Positions 22,840 through 34,026 of a stretch of DNA of 43,826 nucleotides are shown here, in pieces. Position numbers and translations under genes: made by a program. How positions within the stretch are numbered: position 1 is the stretch's first letter; every line of letters starts with the position of its first letter. Source of the stretch: Welwitschia mirabilis (Eukaryota > Gnetophyta > Gnetopsida > Welwitschiales); the NCBI GenBank assembly GCA_051453625.1, contig JBOZIK010000001.1, forward strand, positions 284,762,127 to 284,805,952. Reading direction: 5' to 3'. The notes below the pieces were generated by a model. That model was not told the origin of the DNA, searched no databases, and worked only from the letters and a program-made list of their open reading frames with translations.

Positions 22840-22970
22840 ATTTTGTATTATCACATTGGTCTATTAAGGAAAAAATACTTTCTTCTTAACATGCATTCAC
22901 CTCTTAACTATGCTCAAATCCTTAAGAAATTTTGTGTAGGAGAGAACTTATTTGACAGCTTCTAAAAAAA
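22840..22970. repeat. Right copy of the ~130-bp duplication flanking element B
   Basis: It runs from 'attttgtattatcaca' to 'ttctaaaaaaag' and matches 12253-12381. On the minus strand it reads KFLKDLSIVKR, the same gag-pro linker as the left copy. Beyond it, element A's gag continues without a break. Confidence 0.8.
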
Positions 22971-25265
22971 GGCATGTTTTTCTTTGTTTCTTTGAAAATC
23001 TTTAGTCCTCTAATTGTATTTTTGTAATATTCCTCTTTCTAAATTGTTTCACAAATTGTAGAGGCTTTTTGTAAGGAGGTATGGGATTTTCTATTTCCTT
23101 TATTATTTTCTTTTTGTCCATGTTCTTTGTGGGTGTGTTTTCTTTATTTGTTTGGTTTTGCTCTAGTTCTTAGTTTATTTGTTTTTTGCTTCTAAGGTAG
23201 ATAGCCTTGGTTTCTTCTATGTGATTAGGCTCTATTCCTTTTATAATTTTAACTCCTATAGGATTTGGTTCTAGTATCATTAGAAGTTTACTAGGCTCTC
23301 ATTGATTAAGGAAGAGAGAATGTGATGGGTGATGACTTTTTGGAGTTGTTGAATATTTTGTTTAAGTTTTTGATTTGTTTGCATTTGTAATTTCTTGAAC
23401 TTTTTAAAGGTATTCTTCAACAGATTTAGTGAGGAAGGTTGGTGGTTTGATAAGGGATGGTGGAATGAATAGTATTAGTTTGAAGATGAAGGGTAAGGAT
23501 GGGAAGATGATGGAAAGGAATTTCTAGGCTGATTGGTATGAAGTTGATTATGGATGTTGTCATATTTCCAAAAGAAGTTTGAATGGTTCCTGCACCCAGG
23601 GTTAGAGGTATTTGAGTATGGGTCATTTTTATGATGCTACCAATGGCGTTTTACTACATTAACCTATTCATTAGCTATATTTTTAAAAAAAGCATATGAA
23701 AGATCACTTAACTGTTTCATCAGAATTTGTATATTAGATTAAACACTTGGGTTTAGAGGTTTTAGGTAGTGAAGTGAGGGATTATATTCTTCTAGAAATC
23801 TCATCTATTTGGTTGCTAATGTCAAAATTATTAGGTACTACAAAAATACTTGTGGATCTAACCAAATTCTATGATCTAGATGGTTCAACAAGTTTTTTTT
23901 TTCCAATTCTTAGAGGCTTCAATTACAGATTTTAAATGTTCCTAAACTTCATTTAATGTAAAATTTAAAGAATTACACCTACTCACACAATTACCTACTA
24001 TTTGAGGACAATCCTTTATGAAAGAAGCTAATAGTCATACCTAGCTTGAATCCATGTTACAAGCATTTTTGCAATAGGTTCTGAAACCTTTGTAATGTTT
24101 ATGAGAATGTTTCATGGTCTTTTTGTTGATGGTTTATAATTTCTCACCTTAAGGCATTAGTTTTATGACTTGGAAAACTTTTAAAATAAAGGCTTTGTTC
24201 AGGTTAGCCCACGTCCTAATAGAGAGAGATTTGAGGGTGTATGAGTAGGCTTTTGCTTTTTCTTTTAAAAAGAACAAGAAAAGGGCTGAACTAAGAGCAT
24301 CTGTGGTGTTAGGAAACTAGGGTATGATTGATAGTACACATTTAAATTCTNNNNNNNNNNNNNNNNNNNNNNNNNNNNNNNNNNNNNNNNNNNNNNNNNN
24401 NNNNNNNNNNNNNNNNNNNNNNNNNNNNNNNNNNNNNNNNNNNNNNNNNNNNNNNNNNNNNNNNNNNNNNNNNNNNNNNNNNNNNNNNNNNNNNNNNNNN
24501 NNNNNNNNNNNNNNNNNNNNNNNNNNNNNNNNNNNNNNNNNNNNNNNNNNNNNNNNNNNNNNNNNNNNNNNNNNNNNNNNNNNNNNNNNNNNNNNNNNNN
24601 NNNNNNNNNNNNNNNNNNNNNNNNNNNNNNNNNNNNNNNNNNNNNNNNNNNNNNNNNNNNNNNNNNNNNNNNNNNNNNNNNNNNNNNNNNNNNNNNNNNN
24701 NNNNNNNNNNNNNNNNNNNNNNNNNNNNNNNNNNNNNNNNNNNNNNNNNNNNNNNNNNNNNNNNNNNNNNNNNNNNNNNNNNNNNNNNNNNNNNNNNNNN
24801 NNNNNNNNNNNNNNNNNNNNNNNNNNNNNNNNNNNNNNNNNNNNNNNNNNNNNNNNNNNNNNNNNNNNNNNNNNNNNNNNNNNNNNNNNNNNNNNNNNNN
24901 NNNNNNNNNNNNNNNNNNNNNNNNNNNNNNNNNNNNNNNNNNNNNNNNNNNNNNNNNNNNNNNNNNNNNNNNNNNNNNNNNNNNNNNNNNNNNNNNNNNN
25001 NNNNNNNNNNNNNNNNNNNNNNNNNNNNNNNNNNNNNNNNNNNNNNNNNNNNNNNNNNNNNNNNNNNNNNNNNNNNNNNNNNNNNNNNNNNNNNNNNNNN
25101 NNNNNNNNNNNNNNNNNNNNNNNNNNNNNNNNNNNNNNNNNNNNNNNNNNNNNNNNNNNNNNNNNNNNNNNNNNNNNNNNNNNNNNNNNNNNNNNNNNNN
25201 NNNNNNNNNNNNNNNNNNNNNNNNNNNNNNNNNNNNNNNTTATTATTACTGGTGCTAGGGTTCAT
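22971..25265 (-). pseudogene. Gag of element A, Athila-like, interrupted by a gap
   Basis: A plausible start codon at 25265 gives MNPSTSNN, then 889 N (24351-25239). After the gap the minus strand reads KEKAKAYSYTLKSL and IRTWANLNKAFILKVF (about 24270-24160). This is the conserved gag core where the family has a [K/R]A-x-A-W...W-x-x-L-x-x-A-F pattern. Further on come FKKLQMQTNQKLKQNIQQLQ (about 23410-23350) and EPNPIGVKIIKG with KAIYLRS (about 23265-23165), the LRSG-type gag-pro junction. Stops and shifts are frequent. It is the structural protein of the particle in living relatives; here it is non-functional. Confidence 0.7.
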
Positions 25266-26069
25266 GATTTCGCTAGAAGAAACTCTAACTAGTTAACCTT
25301 GATTATTACATGTCTAATGTATGCAAAACAAATATGTTTTAGAGGAAGCCCTAGAGAAGAAATGATTGCAGAAGGATAATAGAGGCTACATGTAGAAACA
25401 CAAAGTAGAACTCACAAGAAAGCCAATGGCACTGATTAGATATGACAGCGATACCAGTTATTTTATACTTGAGGTTTTGATAAAGGAATAGATTGATCCT
25501 TATTATAGCATAAAAAGTTAAGATTATAAGGTGTAAAAAGTAAACAGTAAAAATTAAAATGGCAGAGAACTCTACTTAAAAAAACTATGAAAATATCCTA
25601 AATATTTTTTTCCTTTTAAAAACTTTTTAAATAAAAATGCATAGGAAAATTGCAAATAACTACTAAATTAAAAATGTAGGAAAAGAAAAGAAAATAGAAG
25701 AAATTTCTTATGGTTTTTTATCACTTAACTATTTCCATTCTTTGTTTGGGCTGCAAACCTATCAAAAGCTTGTTATTCCTACAATTACAAAGATTGATAT
25801 AGAAATATAGCCAGGTTAGAGTAAAAAGTTTGACAAAAAGTTAATAGAAATTAGAAAATAGACCAGTTTGAGTATCACTAGGAATGGACTAGTATCCACC
25901 ACGAGAACGTATAGAAATGCAAGAAAATATAGAAAAAACGGCAGGGCTAGTTCGGGTAACACTAGAATAGACTAATACCAACCATTGAAGGTGTAAGAAA
26001 ACTAAAATCTAAACTAAAATGCAAGACAAAAAAAGATTATATTTCCACTATAAAGATACCATGCCATTA
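25266..26069 (-). other. Leader of element A between primer site and gag
   Basis: It is non-coding on the minus strand, from the primer-binding site to the gag start. I see no ORF or other repeat in it. Confidence 0.5.
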
Positions 26070-26087
26070 TCCCTAGCAATGACACCA
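26070..26087 (-). promoter_or_regulatory. Primer-binding site of element A, tRNA-Asp type, decayed
   Basis: The minus strand reads TGGTGTCATTGCTAGGGA. The Athila-type site complementary to tRNA-Asp is TGGCGCCGTTGCCGGGGA. The five differences are all C-to-T or G-to-A, four of them at the CpG sites. It lies just inside the LTR end, as expected. Confidence 0.7.
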
Positions 26088-26092
26088 AAAAG

Positions 26093-26284
26093 CTATTTGA
26101 GGCCAACTTTTACAAAATTAACCAAGACTTATGTTATAGCAAAGTGTCAGTGTCATTCAATCCGCAAGGATAAATTAAGGTAGAAAACAAGACAACAACA
26201 TTATAATACTTCTTTAAACTAGCAAAGTATTTAAGGTAAACTGAGATTATGATGAAAACATTTCTAGTGAAGAAAGTATGGAAG
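26093..26284 (-). repeat. 5' LTR fragment of element A (3' end of the LTR only)
   Basis: It matches 7994-8184. Similarity stops sharply after 'gaaagtatggaag' at 26284, where unrelated sequence begins. The rest of this LTR is missing from the adjoining sequence, through deletion or insertion. Confidence 0.65.
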
Positions 26285-28049
26285 CTGTAACACATCAAGT
26301 AACTGTATTATTTTTTGCACTAAGTTGTGTACCTTTCATTGGGGTATACAATGATAAGAGAACTGCAACTTTGAGTTCAAGTCCTTAGCAGAAACTCTGG
26401 ATGTGAGATATCATTTTCTTTTCCATCATTCCCATTAAAGATCACATGAATTGCAAAGTGAAAAATGGAATCTGCCTTGGATGGATCATAAAGAAAGGCT
26501 TATCCCATTTAAAAGTTCTAGTTGAGCCCAAAAAAATGGACACTGTGTTCCCTGCATCATGCCTCTAACCTAAAGTTACAATAGCAAATGTTTCGATTCA
26601 TTCAAAGCTATAACACAACATTGGTAGGCACAGTTTAGCACTACATGATGAAGGCATTTGATGCGTTAGTGGTTATGTTCAACATCATGGTTTTGAATAT
26701 GGATGTATCATGTTGTGTCATGTAGTTGTATAAGAATTCAGATCTATTTATGGTTTTGATAGAATTGGAATTACATCTTGGCCATTTTTAACTAATTTCA
26801 TATTAAATTTAGAGACAATTATTGTCTGCTAGAGAAATGGATAGAGTCACATATAAATAAATGTGCTTAAGTTTGGGGAAGATCTACAGAAGGGTGTTTT
26901 GTATTGGGATAAGTTTATGTTTAGGAAAATTTGTAGAAGGGTGTTTTGTATTGGGACAAGTTTATGTTTAGCTACACCACTTTTTTATCAGAATTTTGAA
27001 GCTATTCAATCATTAAAGTTTTCTTGTAATATTTGTTCCTACTAGATCTAATTCTATTCATTTTAGGCTTAAGTTTTTGAGTGTGCTACATTTTGTCATG
27101 GGAAGGGAAAATTGCTATGATAAAAACACTATTAAGAAAGATTAATGGACACTCAAAGAAGGTCATTAGATGAAATCATACATTGAAGAACACAACATTG
27201 ATTGCAGCAAGATATTCCTTCCATAAAAAGCTAATTTCCCATGGCTTCTTTATGTTTAGCAGCATCTTTTGAATGTATTTTTACCTATGTCATTCCTTAT
27301 GTATGCAATGCTTTTGGGGCTTCATAGAGCTACTGCATTTGATAAAGTCGAGATGACATTGTTGACAGTACTTACGAAGGGCTATGACTAATGAGAGTAA
27401 TCTGACTCTCTAAAGCACAATGATGAGTGATGTTTTAAAGGTGTGATGCCATAACAATATGGTTAATCCATGGTGCAATGTTAGTATTAAAGGATTTGGC
27501 TTATGCTATAAAGGAAAGGGCTCCAATAATCCAAATGATGGAGATATTACATTTATAATAAGACTAAAAGCAAAGTAGAGTTTTAAACTCCATTACAGAT
27601 TTGTGCATGATGGCCCTACTACTCACTTCTTTTCCTAAATGCATCCTTATTGTTAACACAACAATAGGTATGTTTTCATTTATCTCTTAGTACTAGAAAA
27701 ATATAATTTTTACCTTTTCATGCTTTATTTGCTTCCACTAATGCATTTATGACGACTTTTGATATGTTTTATCTTATCCTTTTTAGCTAAAATTATATGA
27801 TTCTCCTTTTTAAACTTTATTTATTTATTTTTTTCATGATGATTGTTTGTTTTTATCTAAGTAGAAATATTCTCGGTCTATTGGTATTTTTAAAGATACC
27901 TTATATGTTATTATTGCATTTCCATCTTTGATTGTTTTTTGATTAATCTTCTTCCCATTCAAGGCTGATTAACTTTATCATTTTCTCACATATCCCTCTT
28001 TAAGTTATAAGCGTTATTTTAATGATAGCTATTTATGATGTATAGGTAT
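26285..28049. other. Unrecognised repeat-like DNA
   Basis: I find no domain I can name. It holds a 47-bp tandem duplication (26888-26980) and short plus-strand open pieces around 27110-27600, too broken to assign. Confidence 0.4.
26888..26980. repeat. Tandem duplication, period 47
   Basis: 'agaagggtgttttgtattgg' occurs from 26888 and again from 26935. Each copy continues 'ga.aagtttatgttta'. Only a few bases differ. Confidence 0.85.
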
Positions 28050-28720
28050 TATGTCTTTGGAAAAGTAGAGAGCAAAGTTTCTTACAGATACTTGATTTGT
28101 GCTTTGATAGTTACTAATAACAAATTTCGAAGCCTTGAAATCACTAGAAAGGCATTACCTTCAAATGTCTAGGTTGCATCCTAAGTAATTGCTACCACTA
28201 CCACTTCTAAAAATTCATCCAAATTAGAACTAGCGTAGGTTTTAGGTTCACAATGTGTACTTTTAGTTTTAAAAATGTAAAAAGATCCTTAGGATTCAAG
28301 CAAAAATACCTTGACAATTTTTCTTGATCCTCCCATCAAATAATACTATACTCAGTAATACTTACTATTAATCTAAGCTATCTTGTAAAAAGTATGGAGC
28401 ATTACCAACTTGTAAAGATAATGGATTTTATGTAATGCAAATCTTTATCCATCTTCCTCTTTAGTATATTACTACCATGGACCTGACATTCCATAAGGTC
28501 ATCTACATAAATAAATTGCTAGAAATAAAACTTTATGATAAACACTAATTTTTAAGACAAATATAAAATGATGCTTCATAGGGGAAAAACCAACTCTAAA
28601 AGCAAAATTTTACTAAGGAAATAAGCTAATTTAAAAATAATCCCCTAAAATGTGATAATGCATTCTACTATACGAAGGAATACTTTATCTAATGTATCAT
28701 AGGTTCCTTATCTCATTGTA
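28050..28720 (-). pseudogene. Ty1/copia reverse transcriptase/RNase H relic
   Basis: On the minus strand QFIYVDDLMECQ (about 28520-28480) carries the YVDD catalytic motif of copia RT, preceded by broken sequence in the expected position. Downstream, near 28110-28060, SRLRNLLLVTIKAQIKY resembles the SKKQ...STEAEY region of copia RNase H. Stops and shifts are frequent. No LTRs were found, so this is a fragment. Confidence 0.55.
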
Positions 28721-28839
28721 GGATATCATGTCTTCCACAATGATGGTATGATATTCATCTTGTACATCCATTTGAGAATTCATATCATTTAATTATCCTT
28801 TCATCTTAAAATATAGTGGTTTTAGTGATAGATCTTAGT

Positions 28840-29115
28840 CTTATGTATTTTTGTTCAGTTAGTATGAAATCATGCTTATGTTACATAGTAGTTTAATTAT
28901 TTATTGTTATGTTCTTTTTATCTATTAATATTAAATTATTATACTAAATATGAAAAAATATGTATTATATTACATAATACGTATGCATAGTATTGCATAT
29001 ATATTATATCATATTATATGAATAATATTACACATATATGATATCATATTATATTATATTAATACAATTATATTATTTTATATCATGTTGTCTCATATGC
29101 ACAACATTACAAATA
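28840..29115. repeat. Low-complexity AT-rich tract
   Basis: Runs of 'atattatat' and 'atcatattatat' dominate from about 28915 to 29110. I see no coding signal. Confidence 0.7.
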
Positions 29116-29349
29116 TATCATGAAGGTAGATATGTGTAATTATTACTTTGAAATGCATTGGAGGGTGAGAGAGATGTCAAACCCAAATTTTTATTATTTG
29201 TACCTTTCCGTTAAGTACAACTACCATAACCTCCTAAATGAAGGAAGAGCACTTATTTGTCAGACTACGACATTATTCATGTTATCATGCCTAAACATGT
29301 TTTAAGAGTTAAATGAAAGATTCTAAAAGGATACTGGAGCATAGAAAGA

Positions 29350-30223
29350 AACTAAGGTTCAGTAAAATTTGGATCAGCGGGGGTAGTTTTGGTTCCAGAA
29401 GCTATGGCATGCAAGGAGTGGTATCAGCCATCAGACAGACACACTTCAGGTAAGTGGGGAAATTCCACTATTACTTCTGCATTGATTTGATTTAGGGATT
29501 AAAGAGGGGATTTTTCCCCAACATGAAGAAGACCTAGTTCTCCAAGGAAGGAAAAACCCTAGTCTTAGATATTGACGAAGGTGCATGTTCAGAGATAAAG
29601 AAGATACTCAATATAGTTTAATTGGTAAGTTTGTTTCATCTGGTCCAAGACCCAAACTTGATCTTATCAGAGAATGGGTAGCAAAAAAATGGAGGGTGTT
29701 AGTAGAGTTAAAGTCATAACTATGCCGAAAGGATTAGTGCTTTTTCAGTTAGATAATGCATGAGATCGGGATGAGGTCATTGCGAGAGGGCCTTGGTTTT
29801 TTAGAGTGAGGGGACTAGTCCTAGCTAAATGGATGCTAGGGATGCAATCGAACCTAAACCTATTTAGGAAATTACCAATATGGATTCAAATACACAAGTT
29901 TCCTCTTGAGTTTTGGGATGAAGATCTCCTAAGGAAAATCACATCTTAATTCGGTGGATGAATAAAGCTAGATAGAATAATCGTTAAGTAGACGACGCTA
30001 GTTCTCGCTAGATTTTGCATCTCAATGAGCTTACAAGATACAAAGGAGATACAATTTATTAAGTTCAAATCTAAGTGGGGTACATATGATTTTGAAGTTA
30101 CTTATAAGAACCTCCTGGTTCCATGTAAAATTAGTGGGAAGTTAGGACACATTTGAGGGAGATATATAACTATAGAAAAGAGATGTTCCGATTGTGGGAG
30201 AATGAGTGTTACAGCGTGTAATT
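29350..30223 (+). pseudogene. L1-type LINE ORF1 relic (DUF4283 plus zinc knuckle)
   Basis: From about 29605 the plus strand reads GKFVSSGPRPKLDLIREWVA, then VITMPKGLVLFQLDN, ARGPWFFRVRGLVLAKWMLG, LPIWIQIHKFPLEFWDEDLL (29870-29930), ARFCISMSLQDTKEIQFIKF and CKISGKLGHI (about 30124-30153). This is the DUF4283 domain and the following zinc knuckle of plant L1 ORF1 proteins. In the knuckle the second Cys is Ser (agt) and the last is lost after a stop. A frameshift lies near 29600 and there are several nonsense codons. The part upstream of about 29520 is probably 5' leader. The 3' side is cut by the LTR of element C at 30224; ORF2 is not seen. Confidence 0.75.
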
Positions 30224-31438
30224 TTGCAATCCTCTACATCTTACTAAATCCTGTTAATCACAAATAGATATATTGTAAAATATAATACTCTAGTATAAAT
30301 GGAAATGATCCAAATGTTGTAAACCCATTAAAGTTATGCAAGAGAAGAAGGAGAATTGATTTTCAGTGAAAAGGTTGTATCCTAAACTTAAGAATAATGC
30401 AAGAAAGTAAACATGCTATGCAATGCAAATGCACTTAACCTATATGAACACCTATCCGATTACTGAATTGACTTGTCAGGAAAATTGACCCTGTATACCC
30501 TAAAATAGCCAAGGAGACTGTCACTAACCGAGACTAACTTAGGCTACCAAGTGAGTGAAATAAAGTGCAATACAAAATGCCTTTAAACTACTATCATCAA
30601 TCTTAACAAAGGTTGCCCTTAAGACCTATATCATTAATGAGTCTATCACTGAATCAAGAATAACATAAATTATAAGGGATATAAAATAGTATTAAAGAAC
30701 AAAAGAAACAGAGTTTGTATCAATGATCAAATCAGCATCCGAGTTACAAAACAACCACACCTCAATGGATGATGCATAACCCAACACCAAGGAAATGTCT
30801 TTCTACAACTCATAAGATGGATGTTCCACCCTTTAATCTCCTATCATAAGAATTTCTAATGCATCAAATATGATAGGAGGATCAAAAAGGGGTTTTTTAA
30901 TACAATAAAGAAGACGAAACCATCACTCAAAATGTGCTAAAAAAGTGTTCAAATTAGAGAATGAAATGGATGAAAGTCGGCCAGCTGTCTTAGATGTCAT
31001 CCTAACTATCATGGGGACAACCAAGTGGATGATGATACATGAATCATCAATTATCATCTTCCCTGTTGTGGGGATGACCATGGAAACAACATATCTTTAA
31101 AACAGAGAACTCATTGGTTCTAGCCCTATTCCATGTCAGCATCTCCATATTACTTGTACAGCTATTGCCCTGTCTATTATAGGGACGACCATGGAGACGA
31201 TAGTTTTCCTTATCTTTCCAGCTTAAGAGAAATCTGCCTTTTGCATTATTGATCTTCCTCCAAAGCATTGAGTATCAGAATAGACCTAAAAATGCCTCCA
31301 AACATTCTAAGAATTTTATGTTTTTGTGATCATCCATCAACTCTTTATAATCCTCAGAATTGCATCTAAACTTGTTCAAATGTCCTGCAAAATGGCTCAT
31401 AACACCACATTAAATACATATAATTTGGAAGCGCATCA
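30224..31438 (-). repeat. LTR of element C (3' LTR)
   Basis: On the minus strand it begins TGATGCGCTTCC at 31438. It is preceded by a purine-rich tract, AAGTGGGGGTCTC (about 31451-31439). It ends AAAATTACA at 30224, inside the LINE relic. Its last ~100 bp match 40537 onward. The short open frame at 31268-31047 is LTR sequence and not a gene. Confidence 0.6.
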
Positions 31439-31601
31439 GAGACCCCCACTTAGCCTTTATTAGTTCTTGACAAAACCGGACGAACCACTATAATTGCGAG
31501 ATAAATTGTCTTTTAAAAAAACAATTTGGAAATTATAAAACAGGCTCATAAATAATTTCAAACATATCACATAGCAGAATAAGATGTAACACATCATGTG
31601 T
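31439..31601 (-). other. Internal 3' end of element C
   Basis: A short stretch between the purine tract and the CACTA-like end. It holds no gene. Confidence 0.4.
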
Positions 31602-31735
31602 TACTATAAGAAATATAATCTTTTAAAATGCCTTAAAAGGTAATAAAAAATACCTTAAAGGCTTTTGAGGCATTTCTTTACAAAGCGCCTTAAAAAGCAT
31701 CACCTAAGCTTTTAAGGCATTTTTAAGGCATTTGA
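31602..31735 (+). repeat. CACTA-like left terminus, copy 1
   Basis: TACTATAAGAAAT is followed by inverted and direct 'aaggcattt' / 'aaatgcctta' motifs to about 31735. The first base is T where CACTA has C. Confidence 0.6.
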
Positions 31736-32263
31736 ATAAAAATGTTGCACAATGGTAAAAAATGTTGCCTTCAAAATTGATAATCTGTAAGCACAATGAT
31801 TGCACTGAACTATGGAAATGGTTTAGCTAACATTTCTAGTACCTATGATAGAGTTGAGTGTTATATACAAGTAAGAATTCCTGCTAAAGCCTTTCAGCAC
31901 TCTCAAACTCATTCTTAGTTTGTTAAAAGGGTTTTAAATCTTTTTGACATTATTATAGAACATGAACATTGCTACCACTCTTGGTAGAAAAAACAATTAT
32001 AATTAACTATAATTAAGTAGTTAAACTTAATATTTAGTAAGGTCTCACAACCATCATTCATAATTAATGCATATAAACATGGCAACACAGTTAAGAGTTA
32101 TCAACATATCTAAAAATGAGCATTAAGTTTATATTAAAGATATAGACTTTTATCTAAATAAGTAGATGGAATCAAAACCCCTGAATCATCACCTGAAACA
32201 TTAGTAAACTCAGTGGAAATAAAGATAGCTTACCTAACAAAGATGCACAAACACTAGACAGTT
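31735..32263. repeat. Duplicated non-coding segment, copy 1 (to a 100-N gap)
   Basis: It matches 33030-33560 closely, for example 'ggtaaaaaatgttgccttca' and 'catcattcataattaatgca'. It ends at the gap 32264-32363. It is probably element interior sequence, duplicated or assembled twice. Confidence 0.8.
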
Positions 32264-32363
32264 NNNNNNNNNNNNNNNNNNNNNNNNNNNNNNNNNNNNN
32301 NNNNNNNNNNNNNNNNNNNNNNNNNNNNNNNNNNNNNNNNNNNNNNNNNNNNNNNNNNNNNNN

Positions 32364-32652
32364 TTTACTCTCATATCTTAACTATATCTTTTGGGTTTTG
32401 GACATCTTTCTTTCCACCCATTATTGTCTAGTCCATACTAGGGATTGTGATGATTTCATAATTCTCAGATAATATTGTTTATATAGATTTAGATGTTGGC
32501 ATGAATTCTAGTCATTGAGAGAGTAATTCTTATTGCTATTGGCTTGAGACAATTTTATTATTTTTGCTTTGTGCAGATGCAGTTATAACATGTGAAGGTG
32601 TATTATTATTGGAAGTTTTCTATGAATGTTATGTAAACTTTATAACTCCCCT
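32364..32652. other. Sequence between gap and second CACTA-like end
   Basis: I see no gene or repeat that I recognise. It may be the true flank of the element if the left end is at 32653. Confidence 0.35.
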
Positions 32653-33020
32653 TACTACAAGAAATATAATCTTTTAAAGAAATATAATCTTTTAAGACAT
32701 TTCTAAAATGCCTTAAAGGTAATAAAAAAATTTCCTGAAAGGATTTTAAGGCATTTCTTCACAAAACTCCTTAAAAAGCATTGCCTTAAAATCCCATAGG
32801 CTTTTAAGGTGTTTCTAAGGCATTTGAATAAAAATGCCTTAAAATGTATTTTAAGGTATTTTTGTAAAGAACACCTAAAATATATTTTGAGGCGTTTATC
32901 TAATAAAATGCCTCAAAAGAACTTTTAGGCACTTTACTACATAAGCGTCTCAAAAAGCTAAATACTTTTTGAGGAATTTTACAAAACAAACACCTTAAAA
33001 GATTTTAGTTTTTTTTTTTT
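32653..33020 (+). repeat. CACTA-like left terminus, copy 2, long subterminal array
   Basis: TACTACAAGAAAT is followed by 'ataatcttttaa' twice and then about a dozen 'ttttaaggcattt'-type motifs in alternating orientation. It ends in a T-run near 33020. Confidence 0.65.
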
Positions 33021-33029
33021 TAATTTCTA

Positions 33030-33560
33030 CATAATGGTAAAAAATGTTGCCTTCAAAATTGACAAACTGTAAGCATAATGATTGTACTAAACTAAGGTAA
33101 TGGTTCTTCCAAATAAGCTAAAACTAACATTTCTAGTACCCATGATAGAGTTGAGTGTTATATGCAAGTAAAAATTCCTGCTAAAGCCTTCTAGCACTCT
33201 CAAATCCATTCTAAGTTTGTTAAAAGGGTTTTTTAATCCTTTTGACATTATCATACAACATGAAAACTAGCAGCTCCCTTGGCAAGAAGAACAATTATAA
33301 TTAACTACAATTAATTAGTTAAACTTAAGATTTAGCAAGGTCTCACAACCATCATTCATAATTAATGCATATAAATATGGTAACACAGATAAGAGTCATC
33401 AACAGATCTAAAAATGAGCATGACATTTATATTAAAGATATAGACTTTTACCTAAATGAGTAGACAGAATCAAAACCTCTAAATCATCACCTGAAACATC
33501 AGTAAACTTAGTGGAAATAAAGATAGCTTACCTAACAAAGATGCACAAATACTAGAAAGT
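33030..33560. repeat. Duplicated non-coding segment, copy 2
   Basis: It is the second copy of the 31735-32263 segment, continuing beyond the point where copy 1 meets the gap. The two differ at scattered positions (roughly 7% by eye). Confidence 0.8.
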
Positions 33561-33749
33561 TGCAAAAATGGTTAAAACTAGCAAAGTAACCTAGGCATGG
33601 AAAATTACATGCAAGGTACTAAAAATTATTAGATCACATTCAAACACTTAAATTATTTATAAACAATTGGTTATTTAGATTTAAGTTTTGATGAATGCAC
33701 AAACACTAGAAAGTATACTTCAATATTTATCTTTCTCTTGCCTCGAAGT

Positions 33750-33960
33750 GTTATATCTTAGAGAAGTGCAAAGAAACCTATTATTGAATCATCCATAATG
33801 GAAGTAGAATTTGTTGCATGTTACAAAGTGATATAATAAGTCTTGTGGCTAAATAATTTCATATCAAGCTTAAAATTTGTTGATTCTATTACTAAGCCAT
33901 TAAGTGTTTTTATGGAAATTCATCTATAATAAGCACATAAACATAAAGTATCTACTAAAT
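33750..33960 (+). pseudogene. Ty1/copia RNase H relic
   Basis: The plus strand reads RSAKKPIIESSIMEVEFVAC, then VLWLNNFISSLKFVDSITKP, then KHINIKYL near 33931-33955. These match the copia RNase H order S-x-x-E-A-E-F...LW...DSI...SKHI-D-I-KY. Several stops are present. It is a short fragment without LTRs. Confidence 0.65.
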
Positions 33961-34026
33961 ATTTCTGTAATCATGTAATCCATAAAAAACTTATTAACTT
34001 GTTTTGAATTTTTATTATTTAATAAG

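Larger units (their letters stand above)
7994..26284 (-). mobile_element. Element A: decayed Athila-like Ty3/gypsy, split by element B
   Basis: The minus-strand order is LTR fragment (26284-26093), primer-binding site (26087-26070), leader, gag (from about 25265), gag-pro junction, protease (to 11780), unrecognised pol remainder, and LTR (9192-7994). The two LTR pieces match over about 190 bp. The gag-pro part is cut at 12381/22840 by element B. The type is judged from the tRNA-Asp-like primer site, a gag with KEKAKAYSYTL and TWANLNKAF, an EPNP...KAIYLRS junction and SVNLLP in the protease. It is full of stops and cannot move by itself. The right LTR is truncated at 26284. Confidence 0.7.

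Noticed and set aside
24324-25292. Long open frames across 24324-25292, 40778-41780 and 42184-43137
   Set aside because: They consist almost wholly of N and are open only because the bases are unknown.
26330-26385. tRNA- or SINE-like box B 'gagttcaagtcc'
   Set aside because: No matching box A or cloverleaf arms could be found at the right distance.
29419-29427. TGGTATCAG as a tRNA-Met primer-binding site
   Set aside because: There is no LTR end just before it, the match stops after nine bases, and it lies in the leader of the LINE relic.
31047-31268. 73-codon minus-strand open frame
   Set aside because: It lies wholly in the LTR of element C and shows no domain.
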